A stretch of DNA of 64,000 nucleotides, taken from NCBI GenBank assembly GCA_009617715.1, contig VTFK01000149.1, forward strand, positions 434,001 to 498,000, read 5' to 3'. The translations under genes and the position numbers were made by a program. Of this stretch, positions 38,025-49,859 are shown piece after piece. How positions within the stretch are numbered: position 1 is the stretch's first letter; each line of letters starts with the position of its first letter. The stretch is from Plectrocnemia conspersa. Its lineage: Eukaryota > Arthropoda > Insecta > Trichoptera > Polycentropodidae. The notes below the pieces were generated by a model. The model was not told where the DNA came from, ran no database searches, and was given only the letters and a program-made list of their open reading frames with translations.

Positions 38025-38300
38025 GTAGACGTTGTATATACTGATTTTGAAAAAGCTTTTGCTAATGTTTTGAACGATGTTGCCTATGGCAGCCGATTAC
38101 CGAAAAAATATTTTACTCTAGAGAAAGTTTTTCAATGAACATACCATTGATATGACAGAAAAAATCATTTTTAAGCCGCTGATTTAAAATTGCTTAGATT
38201 CGATCTTTTTCATTAAATTGTTTATGATTCTTTGTGTAGATGAACCTGAATCTACCGTCTGTTCTTTAGTGTGGGAAAATGCCAGTTAGATATATTTGAA
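38025..38300 (+). pseudogene. LINE fragment, family B copy 3
   Basis: Translates as VDVVYTDFEKAFANV near 38,026-38,070, the clearest motif A of the three copies (catalytic Asp retained, KAFD changed to KAFA). The shared GCCTATGGCAGCCGATTACC follows, with the region before it deleted, and the GATTCTTTGTGTAGATGAAC block at 38,226-38,285 corresponds to the post-motif-C segment. Frames are broken. Confidence 0.65.
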
Positions 38301-38925
38301 GGGAATTTAATATCGTCATAGTGATTTTAAGAATACATTAAAATAACAACATCTCTGATACATTTTAATGCATTACAAATTATTTTAAACCTAGCCGAAC
38401 TGGCCTTATATTTGTACTAGCCTTGAATCAATACTTACGAATATTCCGAGTATATATTCTATATAGAAATTAACTTTATTATTATGTAAATATTATATTA
38501 CTGTTATTTTGGCGTAAATCCATGTGATATGATATAACAATATCGGCAAATACCATATATTGCAAAACAAAGTGTTTTAAATAACCACAGGGTGGTTTTG
38601 TTAACACCATTAAAATCCTATCGCCGGCATACCAAACACTGCAAACTCCACTTTGTATCCGATGCTCTCATCATATTTAAATTCTATAAGTATATCATAT
38701 TTCCGCAAGCCACTATCTGCTACACAACTGTGGCAATATATATATATGAAGCCGCAGCATCCGTGAATATAATAATACCATAATTACACATCCGAATTCC
38801 GCAGCAAAATATTTAAGGAATTTCATAGCAACACCGGCAACGATATTAATCAAAATCATTGCGGATTATACATATATATCACGTTTGATGTATTTTTTGT
38901 GTACAGTGAATATAATAAAATTGAG
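38301..38925. other. AT-rich spacer
   Basis: ORF 38592-38783 (plus) is unrecognised; otherwise nothing. Confidence 0.45.
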
Positions 38926-38929
38926 AAAG

Positions 38930-39420
38930 TGGATGCGTATTCCTACAATAGATTTGTTACCGTATTATTCTTACTATTCGAGTCTTTGTGTTTTTCTAAA
39001 TAGGGATAGTCCTCGTTCGAAACACTTACACGTGAAAGATGGCAGCTATGTAGCTTTTTAACGGTGAAAGGGTTTTCAACTTTCCTTTCTCGGCTCTCAA
39101 AAGCGAAAAATCTGACCGGCGACAAAAGAAAACCGAGGACAGTACGATTTAGTTAAATTTATAACGTCCTTTAGCAATACTGAAAGTTTGCATTGAAACG
39201 CGAGAGATGCTCCCCAAGGACAAAAGTTTCAAAAGGAGTCGAAACATTTTGCGTCGCCATTCGAGCGTTTGTTAATTTCTGGCCATTAAACAACACAAAA
39301 ATGTTACATTTTCATTTAACATTTGCCATTTCTAAATTATGAATTAAAACGTCGCCATTTGCGGCATCATTAAAATATACATCATTTTGACGTTTAACGT
39401 TTAAGAGGTCGACATCAGTT
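38930..39420. promoter_or_regulatory. Mixed-GC island
   Basis: Balanced composition with CpGs and no convincing ORF (the 60-codon minus ORF 38943-39125 has no domain). Candidate regulatory element. Confidence 0.2.
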
Positions 39421-40465
39421 GACACCTTTTGATATCAAACGAAATTTCTATAATTTACTAATTAATCTTTACTTAAAAATTACATTGAATTGAAAATATA
39501 AAATATTTTACTGACTGTTTATCAGTTCTTAAAATTATAGCAAAATGTAATGAATCAAAAGTCGCTTTTATCTTTTAAAAAATTCTTTAACCTGTTCTTT
39601 AAAAAAATATAATAAGAAAGCAATGAAGCAGTGCTTAATGAGCATTGAATATTCACAAAATTGAGGCTTTATTGGTCTAACCATTTATATGTATAATACA
39701 TATTTAATGATCATTTTGATAGTCAACGGTATCCAAATTTTATTATTTTTATTATAAATAATTTTTTTACAGAAATCGAATCTATAGATATGGATCATCA
39801 GTTCAGTATTTAAATACTTTTTAATTGTGATTAAAGTTAGTTATATAATTGCATATTATAAAATATAAATCAAAATAAAATTAATTTAACTTTATTAAAA
39901 ATCATATTTTTCATTGAATTTTTAAATATTTTAAGCATTTTAAAATATATATCCAAATATAAATAACTCTAAAGGATTTTTTTTAAAAACTTAAAATCAT
40001 AAAATGTTTATTTTTTATAAATTGAAACAAAAATTATTATTGTTTCATATATTTTTATACTAGCACAAAAGCGATTTTGAAAAAAATTACTTTTAACAAT
40101 GTAAAATGTGTTTTGTTCTGGGACCTTAGCCAAGTTTTCACTTCGGCAGCGAGATGATAAAATATATATCAAGCTTAGGGCTGAGACGAAGCTGAGCGCA
40201 GTAAAAGTATAGGAAAAATATCGGTGAAATAAAAACTTTTTTAATAAATTCCTATTTAACGAATTTTATAGCAAATGTATTTTAGCGCAACTTTTTTTAC
40301 TCGTAAAAAGAAAAAGCGTAATCCCTTCGCTACAATAAAACCCATGTACGAACATTTGTACGATTTTTATGGTGTTTTGTAAACTTGATACAAAAAAAGA
40401 TTAATTCAGAGAGATTAGCATTTATTACTTTAATACAGCGGTTTGAAACCACTTAAAACGAATTT
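39421..40465. other. AT-rich spacer
   Basis: Mostly AT-rich. 40,110-40,350 is slightly GC-richer without a recognisable motif. Confidence 0.45.
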
Positions 40466-40469
40466 AAGC

Positions 40470-40960
40470 TTTATTTTATTTATTTATTTATTGAAAATCT
40501 TCTGAATTTGCATGACATGCGTTACAACGGGATAAACACATCAAGTCAGTAGTAAGACACCAGACTAAAATAGAAGTCTGTAAATCAGTGACATCTATTT
40601 TAATAATCATAAACTATATTGGATTTTTAAATTAAATTTGTTTGACTTGAGAACCAAAATAGACGTTGAAAAATGCAGCACGTGTCTTATCACGAATGCA
40701 GCTTTTGAAAATCAAAAATTTTTCGTTGGTGTGTCGAGTTGTGAGGTCATATCCTCGTGAAGCTTTAAGGACGATCCGATGATGTCTTCCGTGGCAATGC
40801 GAATTTCTCACAGTTTGCCAAGAATGCAGTTCTGTTTTGTATGACTCCGTAAGCACAATCTTGCTTCTGATTGTCTGCCGATCTGATAAAGTAGCTCAGG
40901 CGAATCACAGATGAGGATGTTTTTGAGGCAATTTCATCGCATGATAATCCCAGCAACAAA
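40470..40960 (-). mobile_element. Minus-strand retroelement-like 3' fragment with A-rich tail
   Basis: The plus-strand ATTTTATTTATTTATTTATT at about 40,474-40,493 is an (AAAT)n tail on the minus strand, like the tail of the family-B LINE. Immediately upstream on the minus strand lie overlapping ORFs 40632-40856 and 40765-40959 with protein-like composition (for example YDLTTRHTNEKFLIFKSCIR, ending GSQVKQI). I do not recognise the protein. Tail plus ORF fit the 3' end of a degraded non-LTR element. Confidence 0.4.
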
Positions 40961-41386
40961 ATATGTGTACGCTTTGAAGTAAATTTTTAGAAAACCGTTA
41001 TTACAAGTTTTTATGATAATAGAGGTTTTTCGCAGGATTAATGCATTGTCTATCGCGTATCCTTTACGCATAAACGGGTAGGATTTCTGGTGCTTACAAT
41101 CGGTTAACACCTTGGGACGGATATGCTAAGTGGTTTGTGAAATATTCTAATAATTATGCAATTCTTTAGCATTTAGTTATATCATTTATTTATAGACCTA
41201 TAATCTGGCAAATGACATCAATGTTAATGGTGCAATTTTCATAATCTAGCTATTTTTTTTATTTTAATTATTTACCACGATATTGTTCAGCGAAATTATG
41301 AAAATCAAGGTAAAAATGGTACCTAATAGTTATCACTGCACAACTCTTAAAAACTACCAGTTGTTACTCTCCACTTCGTTCCCGTG
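40961..41386. other. AT-rich spacer
   Basis: Mixed composition at 41,020-41,130, with no match. Confidence 0.4.
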
Positions 41387-41455
41387 CTGTTCAAACCGAA
41401 ACCTAACAAAACCTAAACAAACATATTTGTTTAGGTTAGGTTTGGGTTTGAACAG
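41387..41455. repeat. Long foldback (about 30 paired bp, 4-nt loop)
   Basis: The left arm 41,387-41,421 pairs with the right arm 41,426-41,455. Ends CTGTTCAAACC/GGTTTGAACAG are complementary, with one mismatch (C/G) and one 5-nt bulge (AAAAC on the left). The right arm includes TTTAGGTTAGG, two units of the insect telomeric motif, which may be chance. A foldback MITE or structured RNA is possible. Confidence 0.85.
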
Positions 41456-41728
41456 TAAATAGGCGTTTCGTGCCTGTCAAATTTGACAACTATAAAATAT
41501 TTTTTATATTTACACAGCAGTGAGTCTACGCTATTGTCACAAAAACAAACTGGGAATAACAACTATTGGTTATTGAGCATGATGCTGTGCTTACTAATGA
41601 ATACCGTAAAACCTAATCTATAAACACTTCTTTTGGTCTCTTAGACAAGAAAAATATTAAAAGATACTAGATTCTATATCATATTTTAACATAGTAAATC
41701 TTTAGGTTATTAGATATTTACTTATACC

Positions 41729-41981
41729 CAGTGACGTAGCTAGGGCATGTGCCGCCTGGGGCAATACTTAAAATTGCCCCCCCCCCCCATACATAAAATT
41801 AGCATTTCTTAAAATAATAAATTGATTTTTTTTAAGCTCTTGCTATTCGTAGATTTACATAAATTTTAGTATATTCAGGGTTAAGAACCACACTAGACGA
41901 TTCCATCGCGAATATGCCGCCCCCAAGCAAGTGCCGCCCGGGGCGGCCCGCCCCCTCCGCCCCACCATAGCTACGCCACTG
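41729..41981. mobile_element. hAT-type MITE with 8-bp target-site duplication
   Basis: The left end CAGTGACGTAGCTAGGG (from 41,729) and the right end, whose reverse complement is CAGTGGCGTAGCTATGG (to 41,981), form terminal inverted repeats with two mismatches. The element is flanked by an exact 8-bp duplication CTTATACC at 41,721-41,728 and 41,982-41,989, the size expected for hAT transposition. The 253-bp body is GC-rich near the ends, contains a C-run at 41,776-41,788 and has no ORF. Ends with CAGTGGCGTAGC are widespread in animal hAT-derived MITEs. The intact duplication suggests a fairly recent insertion. Confidence 0.9.
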
Positions 41982-41989
41982 CTTATACC

Positions 41990-43210
41990 ACTGGTATATT
42001 CATTATAATATTACTTATATACAAATTTAAATATGACATAATTCAGTTTAATTGTGGTTTGAAATTATTTTGTTATTGATTTGCTTCCAACTTGTTTCTT
42101 TGTTTTATTTTTGTTGAAGTGAAGTGCGCAAATCTGCTTTAACACAAGTGGTACAAAAGGGCAGTGAACAACAAATTGCCTTTTTTGTATAAATTCGGGT
42201 ATTTTTATTTGTTCGTTTCATTTTTGTTATGATTTTCATATAGCATTATAAAAATATCTTCTGGGTTTTCATTCATATTTAAAAGTTATCATTGTTTTAA
42301 TTCCCTGGCCTGGAAAAATTATTCGATTAATTATACGTATTAATTTTTACCAATGAAAGATTAATTTATAAACATATTCAATTTCATAATTGTTTTGTAT
42401 TATTTTTAACAATATTTCAGTTTTCGGAATAAATATTTCAATTTATCTTTTGTAGAAAAGATAATTGATGAAGTGAAAGTGTATAAATACTATTATAGCA
42501 ATAGTTCCCCTAAATGCGCAATTTTACTTATTCATTCATTATTTCTGAAACAATCTGAAAGGTTTTTAGTAATAAAAATGATCTAACCAAGACATTTTCA
42601 TGTAACAGTCATATTATTTTAGTATGAAACAACAAAGAATTCTCGTTTTTATGTATTTAGAATTTTAAATAGACTTGTTTATAATGGTCGAGCTTTCACA
42701 AAGGCAATATTTTTCACTGCTTAATAAAATATGTATTTGATTGATAATGGAATGTTTCGAGAAACTAGGGCATTTTTAATTCATTATTGCATAAAAAGTC
42801 TAATGCAGATATTTTAATATTTAAATATCATGGTTATAAACCAGTTACAAAAATGATTTTACATAATATTCTTTGTGGTTTATTTATAAAAAAATAAGCG
42901 TACTAAAAACAAATAGCAAGTTAATTGGTATATTCTATATACCAGTATTATTATTTTAAGTAATGCTAAAAATATGTTTTAAATAAAAAATAATTAAGTA
43001 AACGCTTCAAATATATCACAGTAAAATTTCTGCTTCACGCGGTAAAATGTGTTTCTATTTTTATATTATAGTATTGTATCTCCAATCTTAATGGATAACC
43101 CCTGGTACTTACCAATATATAAAGTGTTAAGAATATATCCTCAATAAAATACGTACAAAACTTTTCAATAATCAAACGCACAAAGGTCAGAACATAAGTT
43201 AAGCAACTCC
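41990..43210. other. AT-rich spacer
   Basis: Nothing recognised. Confidence 0.55.
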
Positions 43211-43214
43211 CGTT

Positions 43215-43690
43215 TATATTGAACCGTCTTAAAATACAAGAAGAGGTCAATTGTTTCCGCGTTCTTGTTAAAAAAATATTTTGCTCCTACAAAGGGTCTT
43301 CTATTTGTTTTTCGGTGATAAATGTTTTCGATTTATTTTATGACCGCGTGCAAAGGGACGGTTCTTTCGGCGAAGCGGTTCCAGACGTAAGAAATATTCG
43401 CATAAAAGCTATAGTGGCATGTGTGTGTACATATTTTTTGTATGTATTCCCATTCGTTTTTGCGTTATTGAAAATTTCAATTCCCTCAGTGCATATCAAA
43501 GGCTATCGCAAGGGTCTTTGCGAACGGACCCCCTTTCGAGCCTTTTAAGAATGATCGCTCTCTCTCTCTTTCAACACTGCTCCTTACAGCTCTTATTTAT
43601 GGTTTGTACCATAGCAGAAGCAAGAATTTCTGTATTAGTTCGACCCTCGCTTATTTTATCTTTTATATATTTCCTATAAAAAATACATTT
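43215..43690. promoter_or_regulatory. Mixed-GC island
   Basis: About 470 bp of more balanced sequence with overlapping ORFs in two plus frames (43219-43548, 109 codons; 43419-43679, 86 codons). Two frames open together, and no domain in either, point to composition rather than coding. Contains CpGs (GGCGAAGCGGTTCC near 43,369). Candidate regulatory DNA. Confidence 0.25.
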
Positions 43691-45179
43691 CAATCTCACG
43701 AGGTATCATAAATTGACGTCAACTCAATAATCACAAATAATGCTTCTAATGATTCCTTAATGCATAAATTTCGAGAATGTTTAGTGTCATCTTAAAAAAA
43801 AAGCTGAAATTGGATCTGTTAAAGACAATTTCCAAACCATTTAACATTATAAGGCCCAAGCACGTATGTTAGGTAAACCCGAACACAACACTTGAGCACG
43901 TACGACAAGTCGAATTATAGCTTAAATTATTACGTTGTACAGTGTATAATATATGTTCTTACTACCCAAAAATATTTAGGACGTAAATATACAATAACAT
44001 AAATAAAAAAAAAACATAAATTGCAAATACCCAAAACCAGAACGTAACACTAATTAACAACAATACATATTTATAATCATTATTTTACCATTTATAGTAC
44101 ATTTTATTCTAGTTTATATTATATACTTTTTTGTGAATTTAGTAATAATACATAATTTATCATTTTTAAAAATGACTCAATTACAGTAATTTGGACGATG
44201 ATCTAACAATGTGGTGGCCTCTTTAACTTGAAAATCAAATAACCATAAAATAACTAAAAGGCAAACAAGCGGTAAAAAAATATGAAAATAAATCTAATCT
44301 TCTGACAGGTTCTGGAATATAGCATATGTTATGCATTAAATACGGTTTTGTGTGTTTATGAAAAAATATTATATGCATAATAAATTAGTTTTATTTTTAA
44401 AGAAACAAATTTATTTTTTCTTAATACTCATTTTTCTTAATTTTAATGCACATTTAATTAGTTTTAGTGCACACTACAAATAAAATATTGCTTATTGTAA
44501 TATTTTTTATTGAACAAGGATATATTTATTTAATGACCGTATAATATGCACATACATTGTTTATATAAGTAACACTGATAACCTAGAAGACACAATAAGC
44601 TATGCGTTGCACTCTTTCCAAATGTGTATTATTAAAGTAGTAAATTGTGTTGGGCTTATAGTGCAATTCCGTGTTTTTGTCAGAAACCGCTGGGTTAAAT
44701 TAACTTAAATTTATCAAACGCACGACGATAAATATTATATTTATTTCTTAAGAGTCATGCTCTAATTTTTATATTTTTTACTATATAATATTTTTTCTTA
44801 CAGTTAACTTCAATATGTAATAAGATAAATAATTTTCAGTTTAGAGCAACGATAAGTAATTAATATTTACGTGACGTAATTTGTCAAACGTCATAAAAAT
44901 ATTTTCCTAATTAATTACTTATTTTTATTGTACGAAATTTTAATTTAAGTTAGCTACGGAATACTAATAATATAAGGTATTAAAGCACTACAAATATTAG
45001 TTTTGATAAATATCTAATAGACACATCATATTTAGAACTTTTATGTTACGATCTGGACGACTGTTATGAAACAAATATTTTTTTTAAAGCAATAAGTTTA
45101 TAAATTATTTCTTAAGCATTTATTATTGTGATTGACTTATAATTTCTTTATAATATATATATTTTTTTTTAAATTAAAT
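43691..45179. other. AT-rich spacer
   Basis: Nothing recognised. Confidence 0.55.
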
Positions 45180-45740
45180 TAAGACCACCGTGGCCGACAT
45201 TTTACCAACAGTATATCTTTGGTATAGAAGAAACAAATTACTCATTTACTAAGACTTGGCGGGTTCAGCTATATCATTCGTAGTATGAGTTATAATATTA
45301 CTCAAATATTAAAGCAAATAATATTACTTACATATTAAATGGTTCCAAAATATTTTAAAAACTTTTTTCTTAAATCTTTCCGCTTATCTATAAGTTTTAT
45401 TATCAAATCTTCTTTAGTAAACTGGATTTTAATTTTTTCAAGTCTTCGTATTTCATACCGCAAGACGCATTTAAACTATAAGTTTCGTTCTCTACTCTCC
45501 AGCTTTGAACCGAGTTGTCAGCGGTTTCCCGTTCTTAATGTTTATGCTGTCTGGAGTGGAGCAAAAGTAGATTCGTTTGCGAGAAAGAGTTATTATTTAT
45601 GACGAATATCTCTTGCTTAACTCCGGGATATATGTATACGCTTTCATATTGTGGATAAACGCTAGGATTTCCACGATGCGAGAAACCCTCCAGCGAGAAC
45701 AAAAACTAGAATATACTCTTGTGTGTTAACCTTATGCGCT
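45180..45740. promoter_or_regulatory. Mixed-GC island
   Basis: Less AT-rich than its flanks, particularly 45,430-45,740. ORF 45339-45602 (87 codons, plus) has no recognisable domain. Candidate noncoding constraint. Confidence 0.2.
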
Positions 45741-46005
45741 GCAGTGTGCTATTTACTAGTTCATCATTTAATATTTATACACAAGTATCAATGCTAGAAA
45801 GAATGGAAACATAGATTCAATAACATTATCACATAATAAATTTATGTATTTATTATTTTTTATAATACTTTTATTCTAATATAATTGTATATTACTTTTT
45901 TTATTTGCTTCGTATATTTTTTTATCTGTTTATCTTCAAAGTAACTTTTACATATACTTAACGTTATTGAATCATAACTATTACACTTTAAAAGTAACCT
46001 AGTCA
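45741..46005. other. AT-rich spacer
   Basis: Nothing recognised. Confidence 0.5.
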
Positions 46006-46009
46006 TCAT

Positions 46010-46450
46010 TCCAAAAATTTGGTTTAGGAACACAGTTCATTATTTTTAATTACCACTGTTACCGGAAACCAAGCATCAGTTTTTCGCTCACGGTTAGAAT
46101 TTTCATAATCATTTTACCAAAATAATTAATTCCTCGCGTAATTGATATTTTGACCCCTTCTGGCGAGTTAATAAATCCCCCGGGGCGCAAGTTAACCCAC
46201 TAATCGCACCTGACCTACTCACTTCGTAACTAAAGATAAACAACGGTTAGTTTTCCAGGCCTTTGTCGAAATTTCGCCCATTCGGATCCTTTTCGAAATC
46301 GGACCCTCGAATCAGCACAAAGGATTAATCGTTGAATTCATCACGGTGTCTTTTCCCTACCTACCCTACCCCGATGCCATTATGTTCTAACAAAACAATT
46401 TTTCAACGAGTCGCTGAACCGACGCTCCATCTATTATATAATAATTAAAA
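46010..46450. promoter_or_regulatory. GC-rich island with homeodomain-like sites
   Basis: CpG-containing block (CCCCCGGGGCGC near 46,177) without a notable ORF on either strand. Carries GGATTA at 46,322-46,327 (K50-homeodomain core), several TAAT/ATTA cores and CACCTG near 46,207. Clear contrast with AT-rich flanks; candidate cis-regulatory module. Confidence 0.35.
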
Positions 46451-47215
46451 AAAGAGTAACAGTCTACATTTTGTAATTAATGTCTTTGATAAATCGACGT
46501 GATTTATTATTTCAGTTATTTATACGTGTTTAGCAAAACTTGCGAGTATTTATTTTATGTTATCATAACTGAGTTAAATTAGTAACTAAAGGCAAATTTT
46601 AAACTGGCAAATAAGATTGATGATACTATGAAAATATATTATTTATTATAAACATGGAATGTATAAAGGTTTATTAAATATGATGCTAGATAAAATAAAA
46701 TAAGAACACTAATTAGAAACACGGTACAAATTAACAAAAAAAACCAACTTAAAAAATTATTTTTTTGCAAAATTACAAAATTACATATGTATGTATGTGT
46801 TAGCATTTACAACATAATTATGTTAATTTTATTTATTTTAATAATTGAAAAAATATTGTAAAACTTATGATAAATATGACAACCACGGCTTTTAATAAAA
46901 TATATCTTTTATAAGAAAGTCACGTTCAGATTCCCAAGAAAAAATTAGTTTTAGATTATTATATTAAAATCACATTTTAAGTAAGAAATATGGTCATATA
47001 AAATACATATTTTTCAATGAAAGCCTAATTAAATTAATACATAAGCAATAATAGATCCTTCCATTTTTACATGTATATGCTAAATGATTTTCATTGCAGT
47101 CCATACTGTGCAATTATTCAGCTTAGAAAGTTATTCGTCTAACTTTTACAAAGTACCAGAGTATGTTTAAAGTCAGTGGTACTGGTGCATCCATTCGTCA
47201 AAATCCAGAAAGATA
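46451..47215. other. AT-rich spacer
   Basis: Nothing recognised. Confidence 0.55.
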
Positions 47216-47219
47216 CTTT

Positions 47220-47620
47220 AAGACCTAATTGCCTCTAGCTACTGGGAATTTTTCGACTTTTCCAGTGAACGATTCCGAATGCGCTCTAAACGACCGTCAA
47301 CAGTGCGAGAGCCGCAGCATCGCTTCACATCACTTCTCAAAAGCAAAATAAACCGTTCGTTAGTCAGAGAGGTTTTGCTTTACTCTCGTAATTTTTTTAT
47401 TATATATTTTTCGCAAGCTGTGGAAAACTTTTCACGTCATTTGTTCACCTATCGGCACCGGACCTCTGCATACGGAAATTTGCATTGCAAACTGCGCGGA
47501 AATAGCAAATTTTTCAAAGTCAAAGACTTTTGTTTCGGCCACTACCTTTTTTACGCTACAGTGAAAGTACATCAATCACTGGGTGGGGTGCTGTTAAACA
47601 CCCTGTGAAAAATGTGTATG
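47220..47620. promoter_or_regulatory. Mixed-GC island with 109-codon ORF of unknown status
   Basis: ORF 47279-47608 (plus) begins MRSKRPSTVREPQHRFTSLL and has a balanced, basic composition but no recognisable domain. No good acceptor or donor brackets it. The island extends about 60 bp upstream of the ATG. Either a regulatory element or, less likely, a lineage-specific exon. Confidence 0.25.
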
Positions 47621-48350
47621 TATACAGAGAATTTATACATTATACAGTTTTCATTTTTTATACTAATAAAAAATAAATAAAGCCTAATCTATTGTGATTT
47701 GTTGTATTCACAAAACAAATTACATTCCACCAGAATTCTTGCGTTGCGAAATATTTCACTGGAATTCTCAGAAACGTAATATACTTGAATTGTTATAAAG
47801 GTTTAAATATGGGCCTTTCATATATAGATAATATTTCATTAGTAAACATTTGCATTGGTGGTTATAACTAATGTTAGACAACATACATATCTAATATAAT
47901 ACTCAAAACTTAATTTTGTTAAATACATTTTCTTACATTTAATACATTAAATGTTAATACTCACTAATAATGTATTCACATATAAATAATCAAAATGTCC
48001 GAACAAAACTTTAACCATCTTATTAATAATCTAAATATTTTAAATGAATAAGACTTCGTTTTCACATCAAACATTTAACGTTTCGAAAAGTTAGCGTTTC
48101 CTTTTGCAAACCCACTTTTTGTTAGACCCACGTCACTCTATATTCAAAGCTATAACGTGTCTGTTGATTGATATATTGAAGCTTTGTCTATAATTGTATT
48201 TTTTAGATAAAAAAAAATATTATGTAGGAGTCAATTCCAAAATATTTCAATAAATCGCGAATCATCAAATTTATCATTGACTTAAAATACGTAAAATTGT
48301 TTAATAATATCGATTTAAAATAAGTATAAAATAAATTTATTTAATACCAG
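47621..48350. other. AT-rich spacer
   Basis: Nothing recognised. Confidence 0.5.
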
Positions 48351-48354
48351 CACG

Positions 48355-48480
48355 ATCAATTATTGATGAATTAATATCCTGAAGTCCTACGTTCGACTCC
48401 CATGAGAACTTTTGTGTGTTTTTAATCATGTCTAGGAGATTTTACTGTAATTATAAATTTGATTGATTATCAACAAATAA
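48355..48480 (+). mobile_element. Possible tRNA-derived SINE fragment
   Basis: CCTACGTTCGACTCCCATG at 48,387-48,405 contains GTTCGACTCC, a good match to the RNA polymerase III B box. It is followed by a T-rich body (GTGTGTTTTTAATCATGTC) similar in layout to the SINE copies at 23.5 and 35.3 kb. The A box is not clear. It may be a diverged member of the same family. Confidence 0.4.
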
Positions 48481-49170
48481 AATATTTTTAGATTTTTCTA
48501 ATCTCACAGATACATATCGTGTTGATTATTTAAAATTAAACTAGGTTGTATATGTTCATATATTAGGTGTATAGAACTCTATAATAATGGTTGATAATGA
48601 GTTACATTAACTAGGCAATGCCTCCGATTATTAGCACACATTATTAGACTTATTTATAAATTAGACGGTCCTACAAAAAAAAGCCCATGTGATAATTTTT
48701 CTAATTGTTCAATTCCCAAAATCGATCAATTAGCAAAATTACCTGGCAGAATATCTTACAGTACTGAAAATGTAGGTACCACCCATAACCGTTGCGTCAA
48801 AATTAATTATGCAAAACATGCCAAAGAATCATCTACATTCGTCACAGAAACGAGGACTTAAATCGACGTTAGATTTATCTCATTTCTTGATAATATTAAA
48901 GCCAGAGCGTTTCCGTCGTATCTTTCATTTAGAACTTCTATTTGAAATACACACGAGTTTATCCGAACTCGTTCAAAATAGAGTTACATTAAATTATAAA
49001 TAGTCGCTCACATTTTTACTATCTGAATATTTAAATATAAGATTATCTTCTCGATATATTTATTAACTCTACAGTGCACAGTGCATAACGCTACATTGGA
49101 TAAAAATCATTGTTATATGGCTTATTAATAAACTTTTAGTACTGAGTAAAATTACAGCTGGAGTTTTACT
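48481..49170. other. AT-rich spacer
   Basis: ORF 48809-49003 (plus, 64 codons) is not recognised. It lies just upstream of the LINE scrap at 49.2 kb and could be older debris. Confidence 0.4.
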
Positions 49171-49174
49171 GGGA

Positions 49175-49450
49175 AGTGTGTTTCATTATAATATATCAGC
49201 TATAGAGTTTTTCAAATGTATTTTAGAAAAAATTGATTTATTATATAAAAACGTGTATAGGACTTGGAGGATCATAATTAATCACGAGCTTTATGAGCTG
49301 ACTGAGCATGAAAAAATTACCAGCTTTTATAAATCAATAAGATGGGCAGAGCAGGTAGAAAGAATGCAAGAATTTATGGCCCCTCACACATTTATAAAAT
49401 GAAAGCAAAAAAACGGGCTAGGGGACGACCTAAAAATAGATGAAATAATA
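49175..49450 (+). pseudogene. Non-LTR retrotransposon C-terminal fragment (RTE-like tail motif)
   Basis: ORF 49178-49402 reads INHELYELTEHEKITSFYKS, then IRWAEQVERMQE. After a frameshift, KAKKRARGRPKNR follows at 49,400-49,440. This matches the C-terminal segment of many insect RT polyproteins (N.EL..LY...DI...IK..RL.W.GHVERM...GKR.RGRP..RW). Only this tail is present; no RT catalytic motif lies upstream. Inactive scrap. Confidence 0.7.
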
Positions 49451-49855
49451 ATAATCTAATCATATTAAACATAATAAAAAGTACTGAGCCATTGTAAGTC
49501 ATTACAAGAATAGTGAAATGTTAAAGACTTAAATAACCCAGGAAAAATAATGAGAAACATAACTAAAATGTTGTTTTAAGAATTATTGCAGCTCCTTAAC
49601 TGATATTTATTTTGAAAAGCTGGTTAAATCTTTAAAATCAAATTCATAGAATTATTAAAAAAATATTTAAAATAGGTCGTACAAGGTTTCGAGTATATTT
49701 ATTACAGTAATAAATCCAAGCGTTTTTTTGGTGCAATTTATTTTATTAATAAATAGTTTTAAACCTAACCATAACTTTACTTAAATATGTATGACTATGT
49801 ATTTTTATAATTTGTTTTAAATATAAAAATAAAAAAATATGGCAAGCAAATGTTT
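49451..49855. other. AT-rich spacer
   Basis: Nothing recognised. Confidence 0.5.
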
Positions 49856-49859
49856 ATTT

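Noticed and set aside
41431..41441. TTTAGGTTAGG as an interstitial telomere repeat
   Set aside because: Only two units, and it is part of the foldback arm. Not enough to call a telomeric array.
43219..43679. Two overlapping ORFs of 109 and 86 codons in different plus frames
   Set aside because: Both frames being open together and neither having a domain indicate composition rather than coding.
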